Shown: one piece after another, positions 54,483 through 64,000 of the stretch
Numbering within the stretch: position 1 is the stretch's first letter
How the letters are laid out: each line of letters opens with the position of its first letter
Notes under the pieces: generated by a model
The model's input: only the letters and a program-made list of their open reading frames with translations
The model's database searches: none
Told to the model about the DNA's origin: nothing
Made by a program: the position numbers and the translations under genes
NCBI GenBank assembly: GCA_026003835.1
Contig: BPHZ01000002.1
Span: forward strand, 372,001-436,000
Source of the DNA: Herpetosiphonaceae bacterium
GTDB lineage: Bacteria; Chloroflexota; Chloroflexia; Chloroflexales; Herpetosiphonaceae
DNA: 64,000 nucleotides
Direction: 5' to 3'

Positions 54483-55827
54483 AGGAGTCGATACCCGTTT
54501 TACCACCCCGGCGATGGCGGCTATTTTCGCTCCGGAACGCCATGTGCGGCAGATGCTGGCGTTCGAGGCGGCGCTAGCCCGGGCCGAAGCCGATGCCGGT
54601 GCCATCCCCGCCGATGCGGCTGTAGCCATCGCGGCGTGCTGCGACGTTGCGCTATTCGATGTCGCGGCGCTGCACCATGAGGCGGCGACGGCGGGCACGC
54701 TCGCTATCCCGCTTGTGCGCGAGCTGACCAGACGGGTCGGCGGCGAGGCGGGCAAGTATGTCCACTGGGGAGCAACCAGCCAGGATGTGATCGACACTGC
54801 ACTGATGTTGCAGATACGCGAGGGGCTGGATCTGCTGATTGGCGACCTGCTCCAAATTTGCGCCGAATGCGCCGATCTCGCGGAGCGGCATCGTCGCACG
54901 CTCATGGCCGGGCGGACGCTTTTACAGCAGGCGCTACCGATTACCTTTGGCCTCAAGGCGGCGCGCTGGCTGGCGCTGGTATGTCGGCAGGCACACCAGC
55001 TGAGCGAACGGCGCGAGCGCTCGGTGGCGCTGCAGTTCGGCGGCGCCGCAGGTACGCTGGCCGCCCTTGGCAGCGCCGGCATCCTGGTCGCAGAGCGTCT
55101 TGCCGGAGAGCTGGGGCTCCCGCTGCCCGATCTTCCGTGGCACAGCGAGCGCGACCGTGTCGCCGCAATCGCCGCTGCGGTCGGAATGACAGCCGCAGCG
55201 ATGTCCAAGATCGCCGGCGACCTGGTACTGCTTGCACAGACTGAAGTGGGTGAGGCGTTCGAGGACCCGGCGCCAGGCAAAGGCGGCTCGTCGGCTATGC
55301 CGCAGAAGCGCAATCCAGTCGACTCGATCGGAGCGTTGGCCGCGGCGCGTCTGGCGCTCGGCCTGGTGCCGGTCGTGATTTCCGCAGAGAATGAGCATGA
55401 ACGAGGCGCCGGTGGATGGCAGGCCGAGTCGATAGCGATTGCCGACCTCTTCCGTTTCACGGCAGGCGCAGTGGCGCGCGTCCGCCAGGCGCTGCGTGGC
55501 CTGCGGATCGACGAGGCCCGCATGCGAGCGAACCTTGATCGTGACGGTGGGCTGTTGATGGCGGAGTCGCTGGCGATGGCGCTCGCCGTGCAGCTTGGGC
55601 GACCAGAGGCACAGCGAGTGGTGCAGGCCGCCTGCAGCCGCGCTGTCGCAAGCGGGCTGACCCTGCGTGAGGCAGCGCTTGACGACGAGCAGATTCGCGC
55701 AGTGCTGTCGCCGGCCGATGTCGAGCGGGCGCTCGACCCGGCTGCATATCTGGGGAGCGCCGATGCCCTGATCGACCGCGCGCTGGAGGGCTATCGGGCC
55801 ATCCGCTCAGCGATGGAGGTCCCATGA
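54475..55827 (+). CDS. pcaB: 3-carboxy-cis,cis-muconate cycloisomerase
   Basis: This 450-residue member of the fumarase/aspartase superfamily has KYVHWGATSQDVIDTALMLQ, and the signature GKGGSSAMPQKRNPVDS near residue 266. It forms 4-carboxymuconolactone from the ring-cleavage product. It overlaps both neighbours. Confidence 0.95.
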   Translation: MTEGVDTRFTTPAMAAIFAPERHVRQMLAFEAALARAEADAGAIPADAAVAIAACCDVALFDVAALHHEAATAGTLAIPLVRELTRRVGGEAGKYVHWGATSQDVIDTALMLQIREGLDLLIGDLLQICAECADLAERHRRTLMAGRTLLQQALPITFGLKAARWLALVCRQAHQLSERRERSVALQFGGAAGTLAALGSAGILVAERLAGELGLPLPDLPWHSERDRVAAIAAAVGMTAAAMSKIAGDLVLLAQTEVGEAFEDPAPGKGGSSAMPQKRNPVDSIGALAAARLALGLVPVVISAENEHERGAGGWQAESIAIADLFRFTAGAVARVRQALRGLRIDEARMRANLDRDGGLLMAESLAMALAVQLGRPEAQRVVQAACSRAVASGLTLREAALDDEQIRAVLSPADVERALDPAAYLGSADALIDRALEGYRAIRSAMEVP

Positions 55828-56618
55828 ACTTCGTAACTGTCAATGGCCTGCAGCTTGCCTACCGTATCGATGGCGCTGATGTTGCGGCCCCGCTGGTGCT
55901 GCTTAACGCTCTGGGCACCGATTTGCGCATGTGGGATGAACAGGTCGCCGCATTGAGCGCCGGCTTCCGCGTCATCCGCTATGACATGCGCGGCCATGGG
56001 CGCTCCGGCATACCGCACGAGCCGGCCTCGCTCGAACAGCTCGGCCACGATCTGCTGGCGCTGCTCGATCATCTAGGCATCGAGCGCGCCCATGTTTGCG
56101 GGATCTCGCTTGGCGGCATCGTTGCCCTCTGGCTAGCCATCCATCACCCTGAGCGGGTTGAGCGAGCGGTCTTCGCCAACACGGCTGCGCGAATCGGCAG
56201 TGAGGCGCTGTGGGAGGGCAGGATCGCGGCGGTCCGCGAAGGCGGCATGCGCGCTGTCCGCGGCGCCGTTATCGCGCGCTTATTCAGCGATCATTTCCGC
56301 GCGCGCCATCCTGAGCGAGTATGTCTGTTCGGCGATATGCTTTCAGCCACCGACCCGGCCGGCTATACGGCTGCCTGTGCCGCCCTGCGCGACGGCGATC
56401 TGCGCGCCAGCGTCGGGCACATCAGCGCGCCGTCGCTGATCCTTGCGGGAGCGCTTGACCAGGCGACGCCGCCCGCACAATCGGAGGAGCTACACGCCGC
56501 TATTGCGGGCAGCGAGCTGGTTGTACTTGCGGAAGCGGCTCATCTATCGAATGTGGAGCAGCCCGAGATCTTCAACACCTATCTGTTGCAGTGGTTTGGC
56601 TCGCGTCAATCAGCCTGA
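55824..56618 (+). CDS. pcaD: 3-oxoadipate enol-lactonase
   Basis: This 264-residue alpha/beta hydrolase has VCGISLGGIVALWLA with the nucleophile serine, a LDQATPPAQ acid region, and EAAHLSNVEQPEIF with the catalytic histidine. It gives 3-oxoadipate for PcaIJ. ATGA overlap with pcaB. It is the last gene of the operon; the thiolase pcaF is absent. Confidence 0.94.
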   Translation: MNFVTVNGLQLAYRIDGADVAAPLVLLNALGTDLRMWDEQVAALSAGFRVIRYDMRGHGRSGIPHEPASLEQLGHDLLALLDHLGIERAHVCGISLGGIVALWLAIHHPERVERAVFANTAARIGSEALWEGRIAAVREGGMRAVRGAVIARLFSDHFRARHPERVCLFGDMLSATDPAGYTAACAALRDGDLRASVGHISAPSLILAGALDQATPPAQSEELHAAIAGSELVVLAEAAHLSNVEQPEIFNTYLLQWFGSRQSA

Positions 56619-56766
56619 GGCGCGCTCGTCCGATGGGTGAACGCCATCCCTGCCCGGATTTGTGCGAAGATATCGAACAACCGTGGCATAGATGATACTC
56701 CCAGCACCATCCTCGTTGCAAATCACGCTAGTGAGTCGTATCGGTGTGAGATAAGAGGAGGACAGC

Positions 56767-56970
56767 ATGAGTAGCCAGGGACAGCGGGAGCCCTCGCAGC
56801 AGGAGCTGATCAAGCGCGCCAAAGAACTCAATATTGAGGGCTACAGCACCATGAATAAGGAAGAGCTGATGCGCGAGATCGAGCGCGTTGAGCAGCAAGG
56901 CGGTCGGCAGCGGGAGTCTGGAGGCCAGACGCGCCAGAAGGGGGAGCGGTCACGCCAAGACGAAGAGTAA
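56767..56970 (+). CDS. Small Rho N-terminal-like domain protein
   Basis: This 67-residue protein has QQELIKRAKELNIEGYSTMNK then EELMREIERVE, the helix-turn pattern of the Rho N-terminal domain, and a charged, disordered tail. AGAGGAGG precedes the start. Its function is unknown. Confidence 0.75.
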   Translation: MSSQGQREPSQQELIKRAKELNIEGYSTMNKEELMREIERVEQQGGRQRESGGQTRQKGERSRQDEE

Positions 56971-57072
56971 CTTCGCACACCGCACGCCGTGTTGAGCGTC
57001 GTCAATTCGTTGTATCCCTTCTACGTGGTGGGGAGCCGCTGGTCAGCTTCCCATCGCTGTGTCCGTCCACAG

Positions 57073-57798
57073 CTATAGAAACCAGCGCGCCAGCTCTTCG
57101 CGGCTCGCCATTGGCCCGCCCTTCACCGGCTGCATATCAGCAAAAATATTGTCCTCCGCCGCCCCCGTCGATAGCGGGCGCCAGGGCAATACACCCGGCC
57201 TGGCGCTACAGAAGTATTTGAAGGTCTGCACATCCATAAAGCGACAGTGGGTGGGGTCCGCCACGGCGTTGACGAAGCGCCAATTGGGCGCGAGCACATG
57301 CAACACGCCGGTGGGACGCAGGATACGATGGATCTCGCGCATGAGCCCGACCAAGTCGCGGATGTGTTCGAGCACATGCACGGCGAAGATGTTATCGAAG
57401 CTATTATCCTCAAACGGCAGGCGCATCTCAAGGTCCGACACATAGTCGACACCTGGGTAGGGCTGGCTGTCGAGGCCAACAGCCCACGGTACTTGCTTAG
57501 TCTCCCCGCAGCCGATATCGAGGACTTCCGCCTGCCGGCCCTGGAGCCCAAGCAGATCCCAGACCGCAAAGAGGCCAGCTTGCCGGCGCAGAAATCCGCG
57601 CAAGAAATGGCGCTGCTCCTCTGTGGCCACCTCGCCCGTGACATGCGCCACCCCGCCCCGCACCACCACATTCAGATCGAGTCCTGCGGTGCGCGAGTCA
57701 TGGGCCAGCGTATCGCGCAGCTCCGCCGTGATCGCCTCGTCGCGCAGCTGCCGCGAGGACAAGAAGTTAGGATCGAAGCAGGCTTGTCGCTCAGCCAT
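57073..57798 (-). CDS. BON-domain/methyltransferase fusion protein
   Basis: This 241-residue protein begins with a BON-like domain (DEAITAELRDTLAHDSRT, then VVVRGGVAHVTGEVATEE). It continues into a SAM methyltransferase with VLDIGCGETKQVPWAVG, FDNIFAVHVLEHIRDL and LRPTGVLHVLAPN. BON domains usually bind membranes or ligands, so the fusion is unusual. GAGGAGG precedes the start. The substrate is unknown. Confidence 0.8.
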   Translation of the reverse strand: MAERQACFDPNFLSSRQLRDEAITAELRDTLAHDSRTAGLDLNVVVRGGVAHVTGEVATEEQRHFLRGFLRRQAGLFAVWDLLGLQGRQAEVLDIGCGETKQVPWAVGLDSQPYPGVDYVSDLEMRLPFEDNSFDNIFAVHVLEHIRDLVGLMREIHRILRPTGVLHVLAPNWRFVNAVADPTHCRFMDVQTFKYFCSARPGVLPWRPLSTGAAEDNIFADMQPVKGGPMASREELARWFL

Positions 57799-57901
57799 AG
57801 CACAACCTCCTCATCCACATCCGGCTCTCGGCTGCGAGGCGAAGAGACCGATGCCAAAGACATCGCGTTTCTGCTTTAAGCAATAAGCGCACCCCCAACC
57901 C

Positions 57902-58036
57902 ACGGCCATATCAGCGTCAGACGCGCCACAGGGTACGGACGCCGGAAACCGGAGGGGTGGGGGTATCCCCCAATTCCCTCTTTTTTTCCGTTGGGAAGCG
58001 ATAAACCGGAATGCTGACACCGCCCTGCTCCCAACC
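57902..58036 (+). repeat. Dispersed structured repeat, copy D
   Basis: Shares CAGACGCGCCACAG, GACGCCGGAAA and TGACACCGCCCTGC with the other copies. The inner hairpin is GGGGG-TAT-CCCCC, again with changed flanks. It sits between divergent genes, filling much of a 423-base gap. Confidence 0.75.
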
Positions 58037-58128
58037 TACGAAGGCCGGATCGAGGAGAAAACGGAGGTAGAGCTGACAAATGGGGGCATGAGGCGACGCG
58101 CAATCTTATTCAACGGTAGCTCTGAGAA

Positions 58129-58158
58129 TTGACAACACAGCGCCCTCTCTAGTATGTT
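58129..58158 (+). promoter_or_regulatory. Promoter of the secreted golvesin-like gene
   Basis: TTGACA (58129-58134) and TATGTT (58153-58158) are spaced 18 bases apart, 64 bases upstream of the start codon. Confidence 0.6.
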
Positions 58159-58221
58159 GCACAGTGACATCCCATACTGTTTGTAGGGCGCTGGTACCAC
58201 AAGAGAAGAGGACACTGGACT

Positions 58222-59637
58222 ATGCAACGCACACGGTATCTTCTTGGTGCAATAGTGATGTTGGCGACGATCGGTGGCCTGGATATTCATGATGATCAAG
58301 CTGCTTTCGCGCAGCATACCCTCATCTCCTGGCAAGAGGATCTTACCGCAGCACCTGAACGGAGCATCAACGTCGTCAATGTCGCCGATGGGTTGACACT
58401 AGGTCATGAGCGGCTGCGTGCGCTATCCCTCGATCTGGAACGCCACTATGGAATGCTCACAACCCCAGCGCGCACGCTTGATTGGCCCATCGATAGCATC
58501 AGGGCGATTCTGCGAGCGAGCGTCCCTCCAAAGACGAAGGTGCAGGTTGACGTGCGCGGACGTACTGCCGACGGAGTATGGACAGAGTGGCAAATCGCGA
58601 GGGAGACAGCGCCGGCGTTGCTGCCCATGCCGGTTTACGAAGTTCAGGTACGCATTACCCTGCTCGATGACGGGAGAGGTAATCTCCCGGTTGTTCATCA
58701 GCTCGACATCATCGCCGAGCGTATGCATACCGCCACCGAAGCATCCCCGCAAGTGCCTAGCCCGCTGACCTTTACCGTTTACGCCACCCGTGAGGGCCTC
58801 GTCGGACATACCACCGCCAATGGTCATCGTATTACCCCATACGATCGCTTTGTGGCGCTGCCCTCGCACCGGGCGCTCTGCGCCGTCCCCAGGAACCCTT
58901 GCGAGTATATGGTCGAGCTGTACTATCCCCGGACGGGCAGGCGCGTACAGGCGCCGGTGTGGGACGTCGGGCCGTGGAACACCAACGATGACTACTGGAA
59001 TCCCCCATGGATTCGTCAAATGTGGAACGATCTACCGCAGGGCATCCCGCAAGCGCAGGCGGCCTATGAGGATGACTATAACGGAGGTATGGATCAATTC
59101 GGCCGGATGGTGTCCAATCCCGCCGGTATCGATCTGGCCGACGGCACCTTCTGGCTCGACCTGGGCATGACCCATAACGACTGGATCCAGGTGACATATC
59201 TCTGGACATCGGGCGGCGGGTTAGGCTGGGAGGCGATCGTGGATAACACAAACATTGAGCGCTTTTCGGCGAGCGGCGGTTGGGTCGTCGTAAACTGGGA
59301 CAGCCAGGATTACGATACCGGCTATCATCTTACCACACCGCAGGCCACCAGCGACCCCGCCTGGTTCAAGTTGAGCATTCCTGAGAACGGTCCATACGAG
59401 ATCTACGTGTGGTACCCTGCCCATCCGGACTATAACGCCTCGACACCATACATTGTCAAGACGGGTAAGCGGCACTGAGGTCGTGCGCGTCGACCAGCGG
59501 GGTCGGCGGCAGCCAATGGGTGAGCATCGGCACCTTCACACTCGCCGCCGGCGACGGCAATGTCGTTGGCGTAAGCCGCTGGAACCTCCACGCCTGGCTA
59601 TATTGTCGCCGATGCCGTAAAAATCGTGCGGCGGTAG
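58222..59637 (+). pseudogene. Secreted protein with golvesin-like C-terminus, split by frameshifts
   Basis: The first frame (58222-59478, 418 residues) has a signal peptide (YLLGAIVMLATIGGL) and a middle part with VWDVGPWNTNDDYWN. It then enters a golvesin-like domain (NGPYEIYVWYPAHPDYNASTPYIVKT) and stops. Three single-base shifts near 59466, 59498 and 59582 restore TEVVRVDQR, VGGSQWVSIGTFTLAAGDG and TSTPGYIVADAVKIVRR with a stop at 59635-59637. The full protein would be a surface or secreted binding protein. Confidence 0.78.
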
Positions 59638-59688
59638 CACGTGGGCTTCCGTACACGAGTTCACCTGGGCGGCAGCAGTTTTAAAGCG

Positions 59689-59721
59689 TCGGGCAGGGGG
59701 CCTTGCCTGCTCCCTGCCCGA
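59689..59721. terminator. Hairpin terminator between converging genes
   Basis: TCGGGCAGGG and CCCTGCCCGA form a perfect 10-base stem with a 13-base loop, between the golvesin-like gene and the DUF3618-like gene. T tracts are short. Confidence 0.7.
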
Positions 59722-59738
59722 TAGAATTTCCGGTGACG

Positions 59739-60512
59739 CTAGCGCGTCAGCCCTTGCTGCCTGGCCTCCTCGCCTGCGGCCCGCTGCGCCTCCTCGGCAA
59801 CACGCCCGGCCTTCTCCATCGTCTCCCTGGCTTTATCCTCGACTCGATGGACCAACCGATCGCTGGCCGGCCCCATCATCTGCTGCTCGGTTTTTGTCTC
59901 CGGCAAGGCCAGCCCTACGGCTGTTCCGATAGCCAACGCAAGCGCGCCAACGGCTAGCGGGCGCTCGTGCAGCAATCTGATCGAGCCTATCGCCCGTGCG
60001 CCTGGACCTGGCGCTGCATCTCGTCGCCATAGTGCGATACCTGACCGCTAACAGAGCCGACCGTCTGGCGGGCCTGGTCAGCCACCTGCCCGACCTGCTC
60101 CTGCGCCCGTCGCATCGTCGTCTCGCCACCCTCACGGCGCTCAACGCCGGCTTCATACGTGCCGTAATAGGGTACTTCCTCCCCCGGCCGATAGTACACC
60201 CGGCGTGAGGATGACTCACTCATCCCCTTGCGCAACAGCCAGCCAATGCTTAACCCCCGCAATTGCAGCAGGAATTGGATTGCGCTTAATGGTCTCCAAC
60301 ATCGTCGAACCAGCTCCTTTCACGTTCTCAACCGCCGCCGTTCTGGTTTCGTGGAACGTCTCGCGCACCTGGTCTTTGACCTGTTCCTTCAGATAGGCGG
60401 GACTGAGACGCTCCTGAATGGCGTCGATCGTTTCGCTCATCTCGGCGCGAGTGTGCTCGATGTTATCCCGAATCTCCTCAGGGCTCTGATCTCTTTCTTG
60501 AGGCTGTCTCAT
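59739..60512 (-). pseudogene. DUF3618-like membrane stress protein in three frames
   Basis: The first frame (60512-60216) has SPEEIRDNIEHTRAEMSETI, the DUF3618 signature, and ETIKRNPIPAAIAG. Removing one G from the run at 60254-60258 joins it to LSIGWLLRKGMSESSSRR and the second frame, which ends at 59987. Adding one G near 60000 joins that to AIGSIRLLHERPLAVGALAL and the third frame, ending at 59739 (GTAVGLALPET). The joined protein of about 257 residues has the family layout. Its start overlaps the stop of the holin-X-like gene (ATGA). Confidence 0.72.
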
Positions 60513-60901
60513 TTCATCTGCTCTTTGGCCCATTCTTTATCCTCCTTCAGCGTCTCAATCGTCTTGCGCGGCGTCAGCTCAGTTTGTTTAAGTGTGCTCA
60601 TCCCCCGTTGATAGAGGTAGTAGCCAACTCCGGCCAGGAGCAAGCCGATGAGGAGCGCCGAGAGCCAAAGAGGAAGAATCAGCGCAAGCGCCACAATCGC
60701 CGCAGCCACAATTGCCAGGAGCCCCGCATAGGCGAGCGCGCCACCGGCAGCAATGTACCCGATCTGCATCCCTATTCGGGATACTTTCTGGCTCATCTCG
60801 GCTTTCGCAAGTTCCACTTCCTCGCGGACAAGGGTCGTCATCTCACGGGAAAGCTCCCCAAAGAGTTCGCCGAGCGAGCGATCTTCTCTCTGCTTCTCCA
60901 T
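60509..60901 (-). CDS. Holin-X-like (DUF1469-type) membrane protein
   Basis: This 130-residue protein has an N-terminal SLGELFGELSREMTTLVREE motif followed by VELAKAEM, the signature of the family, and two hydrophobic spans (GGALAYAGLLAIVAAAIVAL and ALLIGLLLAGVGYYLY). It is often found next to DUF3618 proteins, as here. Despite the name it is not evidence for a phage. GAGGAG precedes the start. Confidence 0.82.
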   Translation of the reverse strand: MEKQREDRSLGELFGELSREMTTLVREEVELAKAEMSQKVSRIGMQIGYIAAGGALAYAGLLAIVAAAIVALALILPLWLSALLIGLLLAGVGYYLYQRGMSTLKQTELTPRKTIETLKEDKEWAKEQMK

Positions 60902-60924
60902 GATTATCGCTCCTCAGAAGTAGC

Positions 60925-61693
60925 TCAGGAACCTCGTTGCTCCTCTGTTCGGGAGCGCAGGCCCTCCTCGCTGCTGGTCGGGCGGACGTTTGTATCCGGG
61001 CCCGATTTGGTCCCCGGTCCATAGTTAGGGGTCTGCTCGGTCAATGTTTCCTCGTAATCTCGCGGGTAGCCCTGGGTCGGCTGCGTTCGCCCCCCCCTCG
61101 CCGACAGCACGCTCAAGCCCGGCTTGTGGACCGGGCTGCGCCCCTGGCGGCCCATAGCCGGGCGCTTGCGGAGGGGTATAGCCGCCCGTCGGCTGTCTCT
61201 CCCCGCCGGAGGTGCCGCCCATCCCAAGCTGCTGCTGGAGTTCGCCGGAGCTTTTCAGGAAGCGAGCGCCAAGCATTCCCAGGAAGAATGCCCCTCCCAG
61301 GAAGATTCCCGGCTGGCGCCGTGCGAAATGCTCAATTTGACCTATCAGCTGATTTGCATCACGCTGGTGTAGCTCGCCCGAGATGCTTTCCACCCTGCTG
61401 GCCGCCTGGCGCGTGATCTTTGCCATGAAACCCTGGTTTTTCTGCTCCAGCTGCTGGCTGGTCTGCCGAAGGGCATCAGCAAGGTTGCTCAGGCTCTGGG
61501 CTGCGCGATCCTTCTGGGACTCCATCTGCGACTTCGCCTGCTCCTGCGCCTGGCCGGTCATCTCTTTCGCGCGATGCTCTGCCTCGTGCCGAACCTGGTC
61601 AGCTTTCTCCGTCGCGCGATCCATCGCATCCTTGCCGCCTGGCTGCTGTTGGCCTGGAGATCTGGGGTTTCCAAACCGATCCTGTGCTGTCAT
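60925..61693 (-). pseudogene. Helical stress-type protein with a frameshifted C-terminus
   Basis: From 61693 (GGAGGAGGGAGGAG upstream) the frame gives a charged helical N-terminal half (ATEKADQVRHEAEHRAKEM), one hydrophobic span (FLGGAFFLGMLGARFL) and a glycine/proline-rich tail. An eight-base C run at 61090-61097 shifts the frame to a stop at 61025. With seven bases it continues RTQPTQGYPRDYEETLTEQT to a stop at 60925. Heads the leftward group with the holin-X-like and DUF3618-like genes. Confidence 0.7.
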
Positions 61694-61816
61694 AACTCCT
61701 CCCTCCTCCTAGTTGACCTGATTACCCGCTCTGCTCAATAGGGAGACAGTGCGTTTTTTATATCCCCTGATCTGTTAGCAGGCAGCGTGCCAGTGGTATG
61801 TGGAGCAATGAATCGA

Positions 61817-64000
61817 TCATCTCCGGGTAACACGCTTGCTCACCTCGCGCAGCCATAGCACTGAGCTGGCAACAGCGGCAGCAAACAGCCAGTCCGTAAG
61901 GCTCAGCCCGGTGGTATCGAAGGCACGTTGTAAGAATGGGACGTAGATCACAGCAATGTGGAGTATCAGCGATAGCAGGATTGCGCCCCACAGCCAGGGG
62001 TTGCGGAACAGGTCCCGAAATGCGCTGTACTCGTCCGAACGAGCGTTGAATACATTGAAGAGCTGAAAGAGCACCAGTGTTGTGAAGGCCAGGGTACGCG
62101 CATAGCGCAGATCGCCCGTGCCCGCAATCAGGCCGCCAGGCAGCGCTCCATCGAGAACCAGCAGCGTCCCGGCCGCCATAATCAAACCAATCTGCCCAAT
62201 ACCAAGCCACATACGCGGCGTAAGCACGCCGCGCTCGCGCGGGCGCGGCGGTGTCTTCATAACCGCCGGATCTACAGGATCGACACCGAGTGCCAGTGCC
62301 GGTGGTCCATCGGTGATCAGATTAATCCACAGGATCTGGGTCGCCAGAAGGGGGAAAACCAGCACCTCACCCTGTGCTGTCAGGCCAAAAACGCCTGCCA
62401 GCATGATGCCAAAGAACATCGTGAAGACCTCGCCAATGTTGGACGACAGCAGAAAGCGCAGAAATTTTTGAATATTGGCAAAGATCGCACGTCCTTCTTC
62501 CACCGCGGCGATGATAGTGGCGAAGTTATCATCGGCGAGAACCATATCGGCTGCTTCTTTGGCAACATCAGTGCCGGTGATCCCCATGGCGATGCCAATA
62601 TCTGCTGTTTTGAGCGCCGGCGCATCGTTGACGCCGTCGCCGGTCATCGCTACGACCGCATGATTACGCTGCAGCGCCTCAACGATCCGTAGCTTATGTC
62701 CCGGATTGACTCGCGCATACACCGATGTTTTATTGACGATTTGGTCAAGCTCCGGATCCGGTAGGTTTTCCAGTTCAGCGCCGGTGATAGCATCCGCCGT
62801 AGAGGTGATGCCAAGCTCCAGTGCGATCGCTACAGCCGTTTGTGGGTGGTCGCCTGTGATCATGATCGGCCGGATACCGGCGCCTTTGGCCTGCGCCACA
62901 GCGTCTTTTACTTCGGGACGTGGCGGATCGATCATCCCAATCAGGCCGATAAAGATCAGATCGTGCTCGATACGCGAGTCTCCTGGCTGGATGGGCGTAT
63001 CGGATGGGAGCAAGCGGAAGGCGACCCCCAAGGTGCGCAGCGCCTCGCGAGCAAGCGCTGCATTATCATCCAGGATCTCGCTGCGACGGGCTGGGGTCAG
63101 CGGTCGGCGTTCTTCGCCGACCAGCTCATAGGCGCAGCGTTCCAGCAGTACATCCGGTGCGCCTTTTGAAAACACGATCAGGCGATCTCGTTCTTGTCTA
63201 TCGCGATGCACCGTGCTCATCAGCTTTCGCTCTGAGGAGAACGGCACTTCGCCCACACGCTCAAAGTGTCGATCCAGCACATCAGTCGCCAGTCCAGCTT
63301 TATACGCCGCCACCAGCAGCGCGCCTTCCGTCGGATCGCCCTGCACGCTCCAGCGGCTGTCGATTTGCTGCAACATGGCATTATTTGCTCGCTCGGCCGC
63401 CTGCAGGGCCTGGATCACCTCGGTGTTGAGCGCCGGATCGCGAATCGCTTCGCCGTTTTGCCGAACCTGTCCCTCCGGCACATAGCCGGTGCCGGTGAGG
63501 TTGACACGGCCATGGGCCGTGACGATGGTACGGACCGTCATCTCATTCTTTGTGAGTGTCCCGGTCTTATCAGAAGCAACAACTGTCGCCGATCCGAGCG
63601 TTTCGACGGCGGGGAGCTTGCGCACAATCGCCCTGCGCCGGGCCATCCGCTGCACGCCAATCGCAAGCACCGCCGTAACGATCGCCGGCAGCCCTTCGGG
63701 TACTGCTGCAACTGCCAGCGCCACGCCCAGGATGAGCACATCGACGATCGCCGCAAAACCTTGCACATCCTGTACAAGGACGATCGAAGTAATGATGATT
63801 GCGGCAATAATCAGGACGGCGCCGCCCAACCGTCTGCCGGTGCGATCCAGCTCCTTTTGTAGTGGTGTCGCCTCATCGCGGCTCTCCCGCAGCAGCCCGG
63901 CAATCCGGCCCATCTCTGTCTGCATACCCGTCGCCGTCACCACCGCTGTTCCGCGCCCATAGGTCACGATGGTTCCGCTGAAAACCATGTTGTCGCGATC
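61817..64000 (-). CDS. P-type cation (calcium-type) ATPase, partial at the right edge
   Basis: At least 723 residues of a P-type ATPase, with the N-terminus outside the window. The phosphorylation motif [21 protein letters not shown], and [13 protein letters not shown] are present. The C-terminal transport part shows several hydrophobic spans. The pattern matches the P2A/SERCA-like group, so calcium or manganese export is likely. The C-terminus is complete. Confidence 0.93.
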   Translation of the reverse strand, partial: DRDNMVFSGTIVTYGRGTAVVTATGMQTEMGRIAGLLRESRDEATPLQKELDRTGRRLGGAVLIIAAIIITSIVLVQDVQGFAAIVDVLILGVALAVAAVPEGLPAIVTAVLAIGVQRMARRRAIVRKLPAVETLGSATVVASDKTGTLTKNEMTVRTIVTAHGRVNLTGTGYVPEGQVRQNGEAIRDPALNTEVIQALQAAERANNAMLQQIDSRWSVQGDPTEGALLVAAYKAGLATDVLDRHFERVGEVPFSSERKLMSTVHRDRQERDRLIVFSKGAPDVLLERCAYELVGEERRPLTPARRSEILDDNAALAREALRTLGVAFRLLPSDTPIQPGDSRIEHDLIFIGLIGMIDPPRPEVKDAVAQAKGAGIRPIMITGDHPQTAVAIALELGITSTADAITGAELENLPDPELDQIVNKTSVYARVNPGHKLRIVEALQRNHAVVAMTGDGVNDAPALKTADIGIAMGITGTDVAKEAADMVLADDNFATIIAAVEEGRAIFANIQKFLRFLLSSNIGEVFTMFFGIMLAGVFGLTAQGEVLVFPLLATQILWINLITDGPPALALGVDPVDPAVMKTPPRPRERGVLTPRMWLGIGQIGLIMAAGTLLVLDGALPGGLIAGTGDLRYARTLAFTTLVLFQLFNVFNARSDEYSAFRDLFRNPWLWGAILLSLILHIAVIYVPFLQRAFDTTGLSLTDWLFAAAVASSVLWLREVSKRVTRR

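Noticed and set aside
60509..60901. Prophage suggested by a holin-like protein
   Set aside because: The family is a common bacterial membrane protein next to DUF3618 genes; no other phage gene is nearby.

Overview
The window looks like a chromosomal segment of a high-GC bacterium, most likely a Chloroflexota (Chloroflexia) member. That placement is an inference from gene content and style: a type I CRISPR-Cas locus with a WYL regulator, a fused FtcD, a tungsten-type aldehyde oxidoreductase, large GAF-rich histidine kinases, and strong GGAGG ribosome binding sites. No rRNA or tRNA gene was recognised.

Region 1 (1-9.8 kb): a CRISPR array that runs off the left edge. Next to it is a leftward operon of small HTH protein, WYL regulator, cas3 (helicase followed by HD), a Cas8-like large subunit, cas7, cas5 and cas6. 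No cas1, cas2 or cas4 is present. The Cas8-like frame is cut in two by one in-frame amber codon. A short broken copy of cas5-cas6 lies at 10.84-10.95 kb, so the locus has a history of duplication or loss.

Region 2 (9.9-36.5 kb): housekeeping and metabolic genes. They include a phosphoesterase, a GNAT, FtcD, a CYTH phosphatase, an M36-like secreted protease, two phasin-like proteins divergent from an SCP2 protein (sharing palindromic operators), an aldehyde:ferredoxin oxidoreductase and a 1203-residue sensor kinase. Further on are metallo-beta-lactamase-fold hydrolases, leucyl aminopeptidase, CcdA, P5C dehydrogenase, YchF, a glycosyltransferase, a MurJ-like flippase (apparently leaderless), NAD kinase and a frameshifted LysM protein.

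Region 3 (36.7-49.4 kb): a cysteinyl-tRNA synthetase, two citrate synthases divergent around an excisionase-like HTH gene, an MFS exporter, a THUMP-like methyltransferase, a lipoprotein, a fatty acid desaturase and an AAA ATPase. Three 37-base CRISPR-repeat-like sequences, of a family unlike the main array, lie at 43.70, 47.24 and 47.31 kb.

Region 4 (49.9-56.6 kb): a tightly packed operon pobA-pcaC-pcaH-pcaG-pcaI-pcaJ-pcaB-pcaD. It converts 4-hydroxybenzoate through protocatechuate to 3-oxoadipyl-CoA; the final thiolase is not in the window.

Region 5 (56.7-64 kb): small stress or envelope-type proteins, a BON-methyltransferase fusion, a secreted golvesin-like protein and a P-type ATPase cut by the right edge. 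Several genes here and the LysM gene carry single-base frameshifts, mostly in G/C runs, that split otherwise good reading frames; assembly error and real decay are both possible.

A roughly 130-base structured repeat recurs four times (two tandem copies at 11.65-11.92 kb, one at 21.4 kb, one at 57.9 kb) with a hairpin whose stem sequence varies while pairing is kept.
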